Shown here: positions 12,292 through 24,720 of the stretch, in pieces | How positions within the stretch are numbered: the stretch's first letter is position 1 | How the letters are laid out: the number at the start of each line of letters is the position of its first letter | Assembly (NCBI GenBank): GCA_001179505.1 | Contig: CDMY01000831.1 | Coordinates: forward strand, 80,195 to 144,194 | DNA: 64,000 bases | Reading direction: 5' to 3' | Source of the DNA: Vitrella brassicaformis | Lineage: Eukaryota > Sar > Vitrellaceae | Made by a program: the position numbers and the translations under genes | Notes under the pieces: model-generated | What the model saw: only the letters and a program-made list of their open reading frames with translations | Told to the model about the DNA's origin: nothing | Database searches by the model: none

Positions 12292-12630
12292 CTGACTGCT
12301 GGCTTGTGTGGCCGATGTCGGTAGCTTGACCGTGTGGAGCCAGCCCACGGCGATTGGGATTTGTGTCTTAAGGCAAATCCATATGGCCGTCTACAGACGT
12401 CGGCAGACGAGGGAGTGATGTGGCTGGCGCATTGAACGGACGACAGACTGTTGATGGAAACCGATATGGCAGATACTCTCAGTGAGCCAAAGTGGCAATC
12501 ATGTCTCAGTTTCTACATCTGGGATCTGTCGCTCGAACAAGGCAGCAACACGCACGACCGATCTCCGACAAACAAGTCACACAAGGCACGTGACACACGG
12601 CACACCCATCCCATCTGCCAACAGCGTCAC
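12292..12630. other. Convergent intergenic region
   Basis: The 3' flanks of the helical-repeat gene and the coiled-coil gene meet here. I see no coding signal, RNA gene or notable repeat. Confidence 0.6.
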
Positions 12631-14602
12631 CTATTGGTCTTGGCTCGCGAGCACCGCCGTCTTGCTGTCTTCTCCTCTCGTAGTGTGTCTCTGCTGCTGC
12701 CTCTGCTGCTGCTGCATTAACACGCTCGCAGGGGCCGCCCCGCCCTTGATGTCCTTATCCTGCCTGTCGGCCTCGGCAGTGGCCATCGCTATGCGGTGCG
12801 TCATCTCCTTGAGCATTCTGTTGTCAATTGTCGACTCTGACTCGGAATCCGCTTCACTCTCGCTTTCACTTTCACTGTCACTCCCCCCCTCGTGCTGCCC
12901 CAAATGTCCTTTCCCTATGCCTCCGCCTTTGCTGCCGCAGTCCTCTTCGTCGCTGTCTGAGGTGGCATTTTCCGTGTGCATGGCGGGTTCTGCAAAGGCC
13001 ATGAGGGCTGTGCGGTTGATGTGGGGCGAAGGGGGGAGGGCCGGTCCGGGATGGGATGAGGAGTTGTTGTTGTTGATGAGGTGGTTGATCAGCTCGTCCA
13101 GCTCGGGAGGCACCTTCTCGCCGCCCTCACCACCGGCGCCAGCATTGTGGTGCAGGTGGTGCACTGGAGGGAGCCTCAAGGGAAGTGGCTCGAGTGGCTC
13201 GTTCTCTTGTTGCTGTGGCGGGATGTACTTGATGGGGGAGGGAGGGAGGTGGTCTCTGACGTGTGCACAGACCTCTGACTGGATGAAGTGGTGGAGGAAG
13301 GCGGCAGAGTCGTTGACGGTTGCGCAGTAGAGGATGGTGTTGCCTTTGCAGCATGGCTCGTGGTACATGACTTGGCTGCAAGCATCGCCGGGCAGACAGT
13401 CGTCTGTCGCACTCGTGTCCTGCAGGAGAATCATGCTGTGGGGTCGTGGATAGTAAGAATGACATTGTGTGTGTACGTGTAAGAATGAGTCTGTCTCCTT
13501 GTTCAGGGCCTCAAGCTCGTGGCTGAGACCGGCCTGCATCGAGACAGAAGAACAGACATTCATGTGGCTGGGCCTGTCTGCAATCGGGCTGTGGATGCAT
13601 ACAAGCGTCTCTCGCAGAGACTTAAGCTCAAGCTCCGACTTCAGCGCTTTCTCAGCCTGAAAGAGGAGACAGGAACACGTGCCGCACCGCCTTCAGTGTG
13701 TCCTGCCTGTTGTCCTTACGTATAGCAGCTTGACGTCGTACAGTTCCTGTCGGCAGTGCTCCAGCTGCCCCATCAGCCGCCACGTCACATTCATCTCACG
13801 AAGCTGATATGATACAGGCGTACGAGACACACACAGCCAATAAGGTCTCTCTGTGTCCAAGCAACCAGCCAACGCACTCCCTCCCTCACCTCTTCGGCCT
13901 TTGTCCTGCTCACGAAGATAGACGCCTGCTTGACGAGCTCCCTCTGCGTGCTCTCCTCTGCCGCCACGATCTCGTCGACGGCGGCCTCCAGCTTCATGGC
14001 GCAGGAGTGCGCCACATTGTCGATCATCGTTATCGTAGTTTGCAGCTGACAAGCACAAACGAGCACAGACGTGCACCCACCTTTGTTTGTCCGTATCTCT
14101 GCTTACACAGCAGGTTCTTGTAGAAGAGGGAGCGAATGTGTTGCAAAAAGTCCTTCTGGAAACCAATCAGCTGCCGCATGTCTGCAATGTCCGCCTTCTC
14201 CGGCGTGTGGTCCTCGCACTCACAAGGATCGGGGCCACCCCCCGCACCCCTCAGCGCCACCATAGTCACCACAGGCCCATCCTTCCGTCCCTTCGTCGAG
14301 TTGCTGGCCACCCCGTGGCCACCGCCATCCTTTCGGCCATGCTTGGCCTTGTGCTGGTCAATCAGCTTCATGATCTGCCCCGCCACATCCCCACTGGTGC
14401 TCTTGACCGACTGCAGGAGGGCCGTCCTGTCGGCGTGAGAGATGGACGAAGTCTTGCCAACGGCCGCCCCGTCACGCAGCTGGGTCAATGCGGGACTCGA
14501 TGCATGAGAGGGGAAGCGGGAGGGGCCGCCTTGCAATGCTGCTGCAGCCCTTCTTCTGTGGGTGTTCTTGTGGCTGTGTGTGACATTCACCACAGTGAAT
14601 CT
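12631..14602 (-). CDS. Unrecognised coiled-coil protein with Ser/Glu-rich tail
   Basis: Spliced minus-strand exons encode an N-terminal basic, Ser/Ala-rich region. Helical segments follow: ADIADMRQLIGFQKDFLQHI, MKLEAAVDEIVAAEESTQRE, VTWRLMGQLEHCRQELYDVK and KALKSELELKSLRET. The last and longest exon (about 12631-13563) continues through a Pro/His-rich stretch, LINHLINNNNSSSHPG, and a strongly acidic run of alternating Ser, Asp and Glu. It ends in Gln-rich sequence and the stop at 12631-12633. The 5' end is uncertain: the open frame near 14593 begins with GTG, not ATG, so a further exon upstream (14.6-14.9 kb) is likely. No catalytic domain is visible. A structural or scaffold role is possible but not shown. 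Confidence 0.6.
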
Positions 14603-14927
14603 GAGCGGCCGAGAAAAGGAGTTAGCGCCACGCCGATGTCGGTGCCTGACCAGAGTGGCCTCCCTTGTGCTGGCGGCCAGTGCAGTGACGACAGAGAGGC
14701 TCAGGTGAATGAGAAAGCCCGTCCTCTTCGTTTGTCAACGAGACGGGGGCCAAGACGGACGGGATCACCAAGTGGATTCAAACGATGCACACAAGCGTAT
14801 GACTGACGTCGATGAATTGGGATGGCCAAAGGGACTGGAGAACTCCAGTCGCTGCGATCGTGCCAGTGCATGCACGGTGGGGGCGGCCCCCAGCTTACTC
14901 CGAGTCCCCTCTCTCCCGTCTCCCATC

Positions 14928-17900
14928 ATGAGACCGAATACGAAATCGCCTCAGGCGAAGCGGCCGCATTCGGCTCGCCCCAAGTACGAGCCAGGGAAAG
15001 CCAGCTCTCCTAAGAGTCTAGCAAAGGCTCCAGCTCGAAGCCGCACACAAGAAGGTGAGTGCGAAAGCAACACAGGCAAGAGAGATGGACGCTCTTCCTC
15101 TGTTTGCCTTTCCTATGGCTGCAGCGCCGAAATCATCGACCAGTCGTCCACTCATTGCCAGGCAGAAGTCCGCCACGGGCAGCCGGCAGACTTCTCTCGC
15201 TTCGCATGTGTCCCTCGCCATCTCCGAGGCGTCAGCTGCTCTCTTGCAAGCCAACACCGCAGCTAAGTCGCCAGTGAAAAGGAAGGAGTCGCTTTCTGGC
15301 GAGAAAAAGAAGGGCGCGAGCCGGTCATCCTCCAAGCAGTCCCTCAGTCGTTCAGGGTCGCTGTCCCCTCGTCTGTTGGAGAGGCGGGAAGAGGCGATTC
15401 GAGTCAGCGTGCGACTTAGACCCCTGATGGACACCGAAGTAAGGACAGAACAGGAGAGCATGACTCTTGTCCGATGGAATAACTTCCCCTTTTCCCAGCT
15501 TCGGTCTGGCCATCATTACATCTGGCGTGTCTCTGATGGCCAATTGTGGGTCGAGGGAGGCACTCCGGACATCCCCAAGTCGGTGTCAGATCGGGTCAAG
15601 GGCGTGCAGTTTGGATTTGATCACACTTTCGAGGGCGATGCGGCGACATCGGATGTCTACAAAAAAGTGGCGAAAGGCATCGTCCATGACGCCATTAGAG
15701 GTTAGTCAGTTAGCTAAAGGGGTCAGCCAGCACTGCAAAATGTATGTTGGAATCATTGCCTGCCTGCCTGTCTGCCTGCAGGTATCAACGGGTGCGTGCT
15801 GGCATACGGCCAGACGGGAGCGGGTAAAACATACAGGTACCAAAAGCTGTACACCCGAGACATAGCAGAGCATCCTTCTTTCGACTTGCAGCATGTCTGG
15901 GGATGCGTCACATCCTGGAATCATCAGCTGGGCCGTACACGGTAGGACAAAAGGTGACGGCCAGGGAATTCTCCACGGCCTCCCTGGCGTGTTCTGACTG
16001 TCAGATGTGTTCAACAAGGTGCTGCCCATCGATGAGCGATCGGGTCCTCGCCCCTTTGCTCCCACAAAGAAAAAAGCCAAGAGAGGCACGCCGACAGCGC
16101 ACCGCAGGCCGTCACGGGACTCTCTTCCTCATGTAAAAACCGCCGGGCACGCACCTCTCACAGGGTTCCACCTGTCTGCAGGAATTTCTGCTTCGGATGA
16201 CGTATCTGGAGATCTATATGGAGAGGGTGCACGACCTGCTTCAAGACGGACAGGCCGGAGAGGATTCGCCGCTTGAGAATCTGCTGGTTAAAGAGGACCC
16301 GTCCAAGGGCTTCTACGTCGCTGGTCTGGCTGAGCGGCTCGTGTCGTCGGAAGGTGAAGTCTACGAGTGGCTTTCCAGGTACGGAATGCTCTCATTGCTG
16401 TGGGTAGGGGAACTTAAGAGGTGCACATGGGGATGTATCTGTTACACTTTCACAGGGGCGAGCGTAAACGGCACTTTGCGCGAACTGACTTCAATGAGGT
16501 GTCTTCGAGGTCTCATGTCGTCTTCACGCTCATCATCGAGAACTCGCAGAGCTCTGCAGAGGATGACGACGTCAAGACGACCCGCATCGGCCGCCTCCAC
16601 ATGGTCGATCTCGCCGGCTCGGAGCCGTTTGGTGCCGCAATCAGCGAAAAGGTGTGCTGTGGTGACATGTGTCTCGCCTTCCTTCTGCATGTCTGATATC
16701 GATGTGTGTCGTCAGGCCCAGGCCGAAAGCAAGCTGATCAACAAGAGTCTTTTCTTTCTAAGGTTGGTGGGTGAGTGGCGACATGCCTTTCGCCGTGGGC
16801 CGTGTTCATGATGCATTTTGTTTTCGATAGTGAGGTGATTTCGAAGCTTTCTGCGCGAGCCGAAGCCAGCGGGAAGGTGAGAATAGACATGCAGCTGGAC
16901 TAGGCAAAGCCATGTCTGTGTGTCTCGATTGGATTGGCAGGATCTTGCCGACTCGTTCCACATCCCATTTCGAGAGTCCAAGCTGACCCGCATACTGGCG
17001 TCGGCACTGGGAGGCCACTCCCGCTCCGCCCTTCTCGTCGCTCTGCACCCTAGCCACTGTACGCTCGCCACCTACACAATCTTGTGATGGAAACATGGTT
17101 TCGCTGTCCTGGTCGGACTGGTTCAGGTTTTCTGGATGAGTCGCTGAAGTCTTTGAGGTTCGCAGACAAGGCCAAGAAGATCAAGAGCAGACTGCAGGCC
17201 AACTACGTGTCCTACGAGCAGTCCGTCATCGCTCAGCAGAAACTCACCATCGCAAAGTACACACAGAGACGTACGCCATCGCGGAGCTCTGGATATGTGT
17301 GTCTTTGGCAGGCTTCGTGAAGAACTGCGTCTCCTCCAGAAATCGCTGCAATCTGTTCCCCGCTCCACATCCCTTGACGAGGGCGACGAGTCCTCGCGAT
17401 TGAACACCAAAGTCGAATTGGAATACCTGCAGGTGCGCCAGGTTTTGTGTCCTCTCAACTCTCTCCCTCTCTCTCTCTCTCCCTGCGTGCCTCAGAGCCA
17501 GATGGAGGCGAAGCTTGAGCGCATGTCTCGGTTCATTGTGGGACCCGACATCCGTCACGAGAGACGGAGGGCGCTCGATCTCTCACAGGCCACCATCCAT
17601 TCGGGCATGGGGGTCAGAAACTCTATCATCGTCGACCCTACAGTCGACGGGCTCTTCAGAAGGTCAGCAATACATAGAAAGCCGATCATTTTCTCATGCG
17701 ATGTCCCATGTTTGCACAGAGCCAGCCAATTCACGAGAAGTCCTCTGACGGCTGAAGGTGTGCCTGAGGCGCATGCGACGGCCATACGTCTGCTCACTAC
17801 CATGAACCAGCGCTCCTCTTCGTTCGTCGAGGTGCATTTGGGGACACGCGCGTCAATGAACCAGCACCTTGCTCACTCTGTTTTCATTCCAGAGCCAGAA

Positions 17901-19313
17901 AGAGCGGTTCCCTTCGCCGCCAGGCATACTCGTGGAAGAGCATTCTTCACCACTACGTGCTAACGAGGCTTCTGAGGACACCGAAGTAATGGCAATGAAT
18001 ACAGAAAATGCCCACCAACAGATACAAGACGAGCTCTTGCAGACACACCAGCCAGCCGTCTCTCATCGACCTGAAGCTGGTACGACGAACGAGCGATCGA
18101 AGATCGCCAACCACATCGCTGCCTCTGTTGCAGAAACGGCTCAAGGCCATCGTCCGTCTATCACCTTTGCTGACGCCGAAGGGCCCGCGGACTTCCTTTC
18201 GTCTCATTCATCGCGCCGCGCCATGTTCAGCGACAGGCTATACAAGCGCCTCAGAACAAGACCGAAGAAGAGACTTTTCCGCATGCTCATCCAGCCAGCC
18301 GCCAGACCTGAGGCGCCGCCGCCAGCCGATGACCCCGCCATACTGCGAGCCCCTCTGATTCCCCGCCCGCCCTATCCGGCTGGCCCGCCCCCACCTTTGC
18401 CGTCCCTGCCGGCGCCACACGAAGTGTGGGGAAGGGGAGAGGGGGCACCAGTACGGATGGGAGACGGCAGTGGCAGGAAACGGGTGGCGGATGGGGATGG
18501 TGGGTATGAGGCAGAGACTAATGATGCGGAGGCCTCCCAGTGGCGCAAGGAGCTGAGAAAGCTCCGAAAGGTGAGAGCGCAGGACGCATATCGTTCTTTC
18601 TCCACCTAGTCTCTGTTTGTTGCAGGAGCAGAAGGCGACTCTTGAGTTGTTCCGCCAGTTTGGCACTGCAACAAGGGAGCAGATGCAGGAGCTGCAAGGA
18701 GCCATCATCAGCATCAAGGTAACCTCTCCATCGCAGCGTTTTCGCTACCATGTCGTGATTTCGTGCAGGAGCGGATCGACACAAGACAACCAGATAGGAC
18801 ACAAGAAGAGCCCACAGCCGCTCGTCGACACGAAGACCAAGTGCTTCAGCCGTGCCCCTCCATGCCAGCCATGCGGACTGTGCAGGAGACGCCCGCCGAC
18901 CTGAAGCAGGAGTCCGTGTCGGTGTGGGGCCCTGTCGTCAGAGCCGTTTCGCACGAGGGGGCAACAGTGGTCTTGGGCAGGCTCAGGTGAGCTCTGAACG
19001 GCACAGAATACCGGTCCATTGTGCACTGTGCTGAGTGCCTTTGATTTGGTGATACAGGCCGCTGGCCTGTCGTCCGCGGCAATGCGCCCCAGTGCAGCGG
19101 TGCCAGATGCCATCTGTCGACGACGTACTCTGCCGCCGGTCAGACACTATCGACTCAGACCCGCCCTCAATACCAGAAGAGTCTGCCGCACATCCGCTGA
19201 CGACTTCGCCACCAATGCGCGTCGGTAATATGGACAGAGGGAGGGGGTTTGGGGTGAGGGTGGGCAAGATGAGACGAGCGTGCAGACGGACTGTGAAGAG
19301 ATCCTGTATGTAG
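14928..19313 (+). CDS. Kinesin-family motor protein
   Basis: This is a microtubule-dependent ATPase motor. A basic, Ser-rich N-terminal extension of about 130 residues precedes the motor, which opens with EAIRVSVRLRPLMDTE. It carries the P-loop GQTGAGKTYSMSG, switch I NEVSSRSH, switch II DLAGSE, and FRESKLTRILASALGGHSRS near the motor end, followed by LKSLRFADKAKKIKS. Downstream are short coiled coils (QKLTIAKLREELRLLQKSLQ), a proline-rich stretch near 18.3-18.4 kb, and another coiled coil (WRKELRKLRKEQKATLELFR). Between the helix DVFNK and the strand FLLRMTYLEIYMERVHDLL there is a lysine/arginine-rich insertion of roughly 35 residues. I chose ATG 14928; an in-frame ATG at 14709 is possible. 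Subfamily not assigned, though the motor resembles kinesin-7-like motors. Confidence 0.94.
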
Positions 19314-20186
19314 CGGGTTTGAATGCTGTGCGTGTGAGAGCGTTATTTTTCTGTGCCCGCACGTGTGTGGGTGTGTGTGGGGGTGGTGTCTCTGTGTGTG
19401 GTGTGTGGTCACTGGTGTGGGGTTGGTTACATTGAGAGTGGAGGAGGCCTGCCTGTGGATGTGTGTATATAGAGGAAAGGACGTTGTGTTGCTGCGCGGA
19501 TAGAAAATTACACGTTGAAGTGAATATCAGCGTTTGTGTCTGTGTCTTCCGTGTGTCCACATGCATCAGCAGCTCTGTTCCATGACACAGCCAGCCAGCC
19601 ATCAACCATACAGACACACAGGAACAAACGAATCACGGCTGAGGTGAAGTGAAAAACGACCGACAGTGCGACAAAAAAGGAGACGAGTTGGTGGTTTCCC
19701 TCCCCCAGAAGATCGTGCAGGCAGACTGGTTGGTAGACGTGTCATGCATAAAAGACCATGCCCAAAGACCATGCCCATGGACCACAGACATACAGCCGGC
19801 CGATAGGCCCATACACGAATCCCTCACCCCCCTCCTCCCCCCCTCTCCCCCCTCCCCTGGCTGCAGGGAGGCGACTGCCTTACTTGCTAATACTGTACAT
19901 CACGAATGAAGCCCACACTGACAAGGGAGACAGACAGACAGAGAGAGAGAGAGACTGCACTGCCTGTTACGCCTTTGGACGCAACACATCACATCACATC
20001 ACAAAGATGTAAGACACAGACGGCCTAGGCTTAGCCAGTCAGCCGGTGTCACATGAAAAAAGGACCAGGACCATCCCTATCGGACGGCACCCACTCACAC
20101 ACATACAATTATGCATCCCCGAACATGAACCCAGCCCCACTTGATCAAAGAAACGGCCCCCTGGGCCTCCATCTGCCGTCGATGGC
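19314..20186. other. Convergent intergenic region
   Basis: This lies between the kinesin and kinase stops. It contains GTGTG-rich sequence at 19.36-19.42 kb, a small direct repeat of the word GACCATGCCCA near 19754-19777, and a (GA)n/CAGA tract near 19930-19955. No gene is seen. Confidence 0.6.
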
Positions 20187-20850
20187 TCAGTCGTCGTCTC
20201 CTCCCGCCAGGAAGAGATGGCTCAGGGCGTCTACGGCGGTCATGCGGGAGGCGGGAGGGCACACCAACCTGACACACACACAGGCAGAGACAACACACAA
20301 AAGAATGAGACATTGGATGCAGATTGCTATCTGTCTGTTCTGCTTACCTGGCCATGAAGGCGATAAATTGGTAGAAGTGTATGTCGTTTTCCTCCTCCAT
20401 GAGGGGCGCCTTCGAGTCTTTCTGGTGCAGCAGCACATGGGCTGTTAGGCGTCTGATGATGGCGCCGGTGCTCGACCCACGGGCATCCGGCAGCTCCATG
20501 CCAATCTGCGAAGGACGTCGGCGATCCCCGGCCACTCCCCCTCCCTCGGCACGCCCATGACGCTGAAGATGTCTTGAAGCATGTGACGAGCATCATTATG
20601 GTATGGAAACAGACTCACACCGAAGGCCGCCTGACAGATGGACACAGAGAAGAGAGAGGAGTCACGTGATACCTCGCGTATTTGTTTGTGTGCATGGTGT
20701 GTCTCTCGCACCTACCTTGAAGGCCGTAGTGGCGACGGACCACATGTCTGTCTTGGCCGTGTTGTGGATGATCTCGGGGGAGTTTGTCTCTCTCCCTGCA
20801 GCAATGGAGACACACAAAGAAGGGACAGCATATGCATCTTTGTTGTGTGC

Positions 20851-20887
<37 letters not shown>

Positions 20888-23051
20888 AGTGTGTGTGTCT
20901 CGCTGAGTCGGTCCCTCCCATATCCATCCAGGCATCCACGCACTCATACAATCAGTAACTTAGTTAGTTAGTCAGTTATGTATGTGTGTAGTCAGTTGAG
21001 AGGAGTCCGCCGAGTCAGTCAATGTCTCAGACGGCCAGAGGAAGAGAATGAGGCAAAAGCAGCAAAAGGAAAACGCCACTGGTGGCGCCTCCCCATCTCT
21101 CGAGAAATATCATGCGCCTCTTGTACGCAGAAGGGGTACAATGGCGCTTCCGCGCACGGGATGCCTTGTCTTGAGCGTCGGTCGGCGTGTCTGTGTCTGA
21201 GACACACCGACTGTGGCTATGAGGCACACACTCGTGTGTCTTACGTGAGAAGACAGTTTGTGCAAGAGACACTTGTCTTTTCACAGCGTCGGAAGAGACA
21301 CTGTCTCGTATCTTCTGCCGACCAAGTTTGGGGAACAAATACATGATTCATTTAGCGGCTCGACAGGTGCGGCTCGACAAGGGGCGGAACAATAACAACG
21401 TGGAGACATCCATCCACCACACCTTTCTCCCTCACTGTCTGTCTGCCTGTCTGCCTGCCTGCCTGCCTGTCTGCCTGCCTGTCTGTCTCTCTCCCTGTCT
21501 GTCTCTCTCCCTGTCTGCCTGTCTGCCTGCCTGCCTGTCTGTCTCTCTGCCTGTCTGCCTGTCTGTCTGTCTGGCTCTCAGGCTCTCTCTCTCTCTCTCT
21601 GTTCAGGTTGTCTGTCTCCGCATGTCTCCAAGTCTGTGTATCTTGGGATTCTGCTCCTGGTCATGCGGCTGATCGATGGGACTCTAGCTTTGCCGACGCG
21701 CATGTCAGCAGTGCCATGAGGGCACGGGACATGTAGCGTTCATTCGACACGCCATGCCATCTCATGCCATTCCATTGCACTTCAGGACAACCCACAGATT
21801 CCACTCTTGGGAGAACCAAAGAGTTCTCACCTCATGAGCCGTGCACAAGCAAAGCTTGAGTGGCGATTGGCGATTTGCGGTGTCAAGGGCGGTTTGTGTG
21901 TCTGAGAGTTTCACCACATCTTCATGCACACGTAAGTCCTCGCTCACCCCAAGTCATAGGCAAGACGACACACAAACATACTATCAGACACGTAACGTAG
22001 ATGACAGAGCAGTCCGACAAACGACACGCTATCATCACGCAATAACACATGACCATCCATGGTAGGGAGGGACCGACTCAGCGAGAGGATGTGTGTACAT
22101 ATTGGTACGAATATAGAGAGCACTCACCATTTGCTGCAGCAGCCAGTGCCGCCTTGAGATGCACCTCCGGCGCCCGGTGGGATGGCGTCTGCATCTCAGT
22201 CTCCGTCACTCGACCGGTGTCGGCAACCTCTCGGCTATTGCCGAAGTCGGCAAGCTTGATCAACGTACACCCTTCTGCAGCAGACAAAGAGCAGACAGAC
22301 AGCGGTCCATCCATGTGGGTGCAAGGTGTGAGCGTGGCGAGTGGTGTGTGTGTGTTGTACCTTGGTGTTTGACCAGGATATTCTCGGGCTTGATGTCGCA
22401 GTGCCACACGCCGTTCTGCTCCAGATGGGCCATCGCAGACAGCAGCTGACGGAGCACCCGGCGCAGCACGGCGGGCGGGAGGCCCGCGGGGTAGGACTGA
22501 CACCGGAAGCCGTGAAGTGAGTCGTCGCACAGCTCCATCATCAGAGCACCTTGGCAGCCTGGAGCCGTGGTCGCACACGTGCACGTCGCGATGAGCTTCA
22601 CTACGTGCTTGTGACCACCAAGCAGCTCCATGAGGCGAACCTCCTTCCGGCAGGCTCTCACGGCGGATATCCTGGCGGCTGCGGAGTTGTCCTCTGTCTT
22701 GGCCTCCTTCACGGCGACCATCGTGCCCGTGCTTTGCTGGATGGCCTTGTAGACGTTCCCATTCCCTCCCTCGCCGAGCGAGGTCGGCATTCTGTAGGCA
22801 AAGTCACATTCGCAGCTTCTGCAGGCACACACACACACACACACACACACAGGCAGGCAGGCACAGGCAGGTAGATACAGGTACGACGTGAGACACGAGT
22901 CAAGCACCCCCTCCTGGCTGGTGTCTGCTTACGTGTCAGGGAAGTAGAGTGTAGTGTACTCGGTAGTGGTTGAGGCCGAACTGGAGTCAGAAGACCAACG
23001 GCGGAGTACGCAGCGCGTTGCCCGCTCTCCCTCTCGCTTCCTCTTGGCCAT
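20187..23051 (-). CDS. Protein kinase (eukaryotic Ser/Thr type)
   Basis: This is a phosphotransferase with a near-complete set of kinase motifs. Exon 1 starts at the ATG at 23051-23049 with MAKRKREGER and splices in phase to a Cys-containing lead-in (CECDFAYRMPTSL). Then come the glycine loop GEGGNGNVYKA, the catalytic lysine in MVAVKEAK, and the catalytic loop WHCDIKPENILV, with HCD in place of HRD. DFGNSREVADTG follows, then TPSHRAPEV as the APE-like motif. After a very long intron (about 20.8-22.1 kb) the frame resumes with NSPEIIHNTAKTDMWSVATT, and the C-lobe ends at FLAGGDDD. HCD occurs naturally in DYRK-like kinases, so activity is expected. No accessory domain is visible, and the family is not assigned. 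The gene lies tail-to-tail with the kinesin. Confidence 0.9.
20851..20890. repeat. Compound (AT)n(GT)n microsatellite
   Basis: Ten AT units (20851-20870) run directly into a (GT)n tract, within the long kinase intron. Confidence 0.9.
21432..21605. repeat. CTGT/CTGC/CTCT tandem array in the kinase intron
   Basis: About 170 bases consist of CTGT, CTGC and CTCT tetramers in irregular order, on the antisense strand of the kinase. This makes up a good part of an intron about ten times longer than its neighbours. There is no spacer/repeat alternation, so it is not a CRISPR. Confidence 0.85.
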
Positions 23052-23500
23052 TTTCGATGTCAGAGTGCGTTGTGTCGTCGACAGAAACGACGCTCTGCAC
23101 GGGAAGGTGGAATACCGCCTGTCTGAGTGAGGGGTGACCTTGTCGCTGTTACTCTGTTCCTCACGCGCTCAGAAACGGACTCAGAGAAACAGTACTGAAG
23201 CGAAAAGCTTCGCTTTGGACGAAGAATTTCGAGGGCTTGCCAGCCAGTAAATCCTACAGACGGCTCGCAACCTTGGAGAATTTGAGGACGACACTTTTTC
23301 CCTACAGTGGTCCACGTGGTCTCCAATCGGCTGGAGATAGCTTTCTCCACGGACAAGAAAGACAAAAAGGCGAATTTGGCGAGAAATCATTTCATGAGAC
23401 TGGCGAGAATGCGAGACGGCCAACTTTTGCGTGTCCCTACAAATTTTGAATATCCCTTCCCGCATCCTTCCGCCGCATCCTTCCGCCGCATCCTCTGCAC

Positions 23501-23534
<34 letters not shown>

Positions 23535-23600
23535 CCTGCGGCCGTTCCCATATCTCCTTCGCACCACACATCAGCCGCAGCCACCCGGGGGGCCACCCCA
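23052..23600. other. Upstream spacer between the kinase and the next plus-strand locus
   Basis: About 550 bases contain several GCGAGA words and a (CT)n tract at 23505-23531. Open frames here lack convincing starts. A first exon of the downstream locus may lie in this stretch, but I cannot place it. Confidence 0.4.
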
Positions 23601-24681
23601 CGTCCTCGTTCTGCGGTACATCACCGACAATGGACGTCTCGGGAGGTTGCTGATCTTCGTGCAGGACAAGAAGCAGGAGCTGGAGGGCAAGCCATCGACA
23701 GCCGAGGTCGATGGGATCCTTCCCGCGCTGGAAGACATCGTCAAGACCATCCAGGAACTCATGCCGCTGTCCGCCGAGGAGAGCAGCCGCCTTATGGCAG
23801 ACGAAGTGGCCAGCCACCTCATGAGTAAGGGAACCAAATACACACACACACACACACATACAACCCACACGCATCTCTCTGCCTGTTCGTTGTGTTCAGC
23901 GATTGGCTTGAGGCGTTTCGCTGCGTATTGTGGAGAAGCACATGTGGGACTTTCAGATGCATCCCGGCCTGGGTGACATCGCCTCGGATCTGGGGGAGTT
24001 TTCGAAGGCGCACAAGCCGATTCCAGCCCCGAAAAAGTGCATCGAAGACAACATCATCCAGACGCGGCGCATGCACCAGAGAGAGAGGGGGGGGGGAGGG
24101 AGGGAGGCACATACACGGTGCACGGATGTTCCCCTCTATGTGTGCGCGCGTGTGCAAATCAGACAAGGAGGCTTTTGCCAATGTGATGCTGACGGCACTG
24201 ATGCTGGAAATGCAGACGGTGGCTGAAGTCATTCCTCACGGGTGCGCATGCACATCTCGCACAGCTGAAGGGGGCGCCCAAACATGCCGCCCATCTACCC
24301 TGACCATCCATACCAACAAGGTGAGTGACATGAAAACGCGGACGAGACCAGAAATGGTTGCTGGCAGCACGTGCTCTTTGCAGCCGCACGGCAGCGTATC
24401 GCGGGACTGGACCGAACGCGACGACGGTCTCGACTACCCTGATGAATAATTTGCCGGCCAGCTGTAGGGACCTGTTTGATGCGACGCCGTGCTTCGCGTG
24501 GACCAAATTGAAGACGTCATCTGAGTGAGCTAGTGGGGCTGGAAGTCCGGGAGAGGGAAAGAGAGAAAACACCAGACATCATTCTCCTCTCTTGTCTGTG
24601 TGTGGCTTGATTTGTCAGTTTGCCGTCGGTCGCCACGGTGAACTACAAGGCGGCGACGGACAGGAGGGTCAAAGCTTAGAT
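23600..24681 (+). CDS. Unrecognised protein, exon structure uncertain
   Basis: Coding-like exons run along the plus strand. One encodes DKKQELEGKPSTAEVDGILP and PLSAEESSRLMADEVASHLM. It can splice in phase to IVEKHMWDFQMHPGLGDIAS followed by APKKCIEDNIIQTRRMHQ. Next comes EAFANVMLTALMLEMQTVAE, and near the end NNLPASCRDLFDATPCFAWT spliced to LPSVATVNYKAATDRRVKA and a TAG at 24678-24680. I do not recognise the family. Not all junctions keep phase with clean GT-AG sites, and no ATG in the right frame is evident at the 5' end. It could therefore be a rapidly evolving gene, a mis-assembled one or a decaying copy. Confidence 0.4.
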
Positions 24682-24720
24682 TGTGTGAATGTGTGAATGT
24701 GTGACATCAGTAAAAGCAAA

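Noticed and set aside
12482-13330. Plus-strand open frame opposite the coiled-coil gene
   Set aside because: Ser/Leu-rich antisense of an acidic Ser/Glu tract; the minus-strand reading is more protein-like and splices to further exons.
21432-21605. Possible CRISPR-like or minisatellite array
   Set aside because: Only tetranucleotide repeats without spacers; a microsatellite in a eukaryotic intron.
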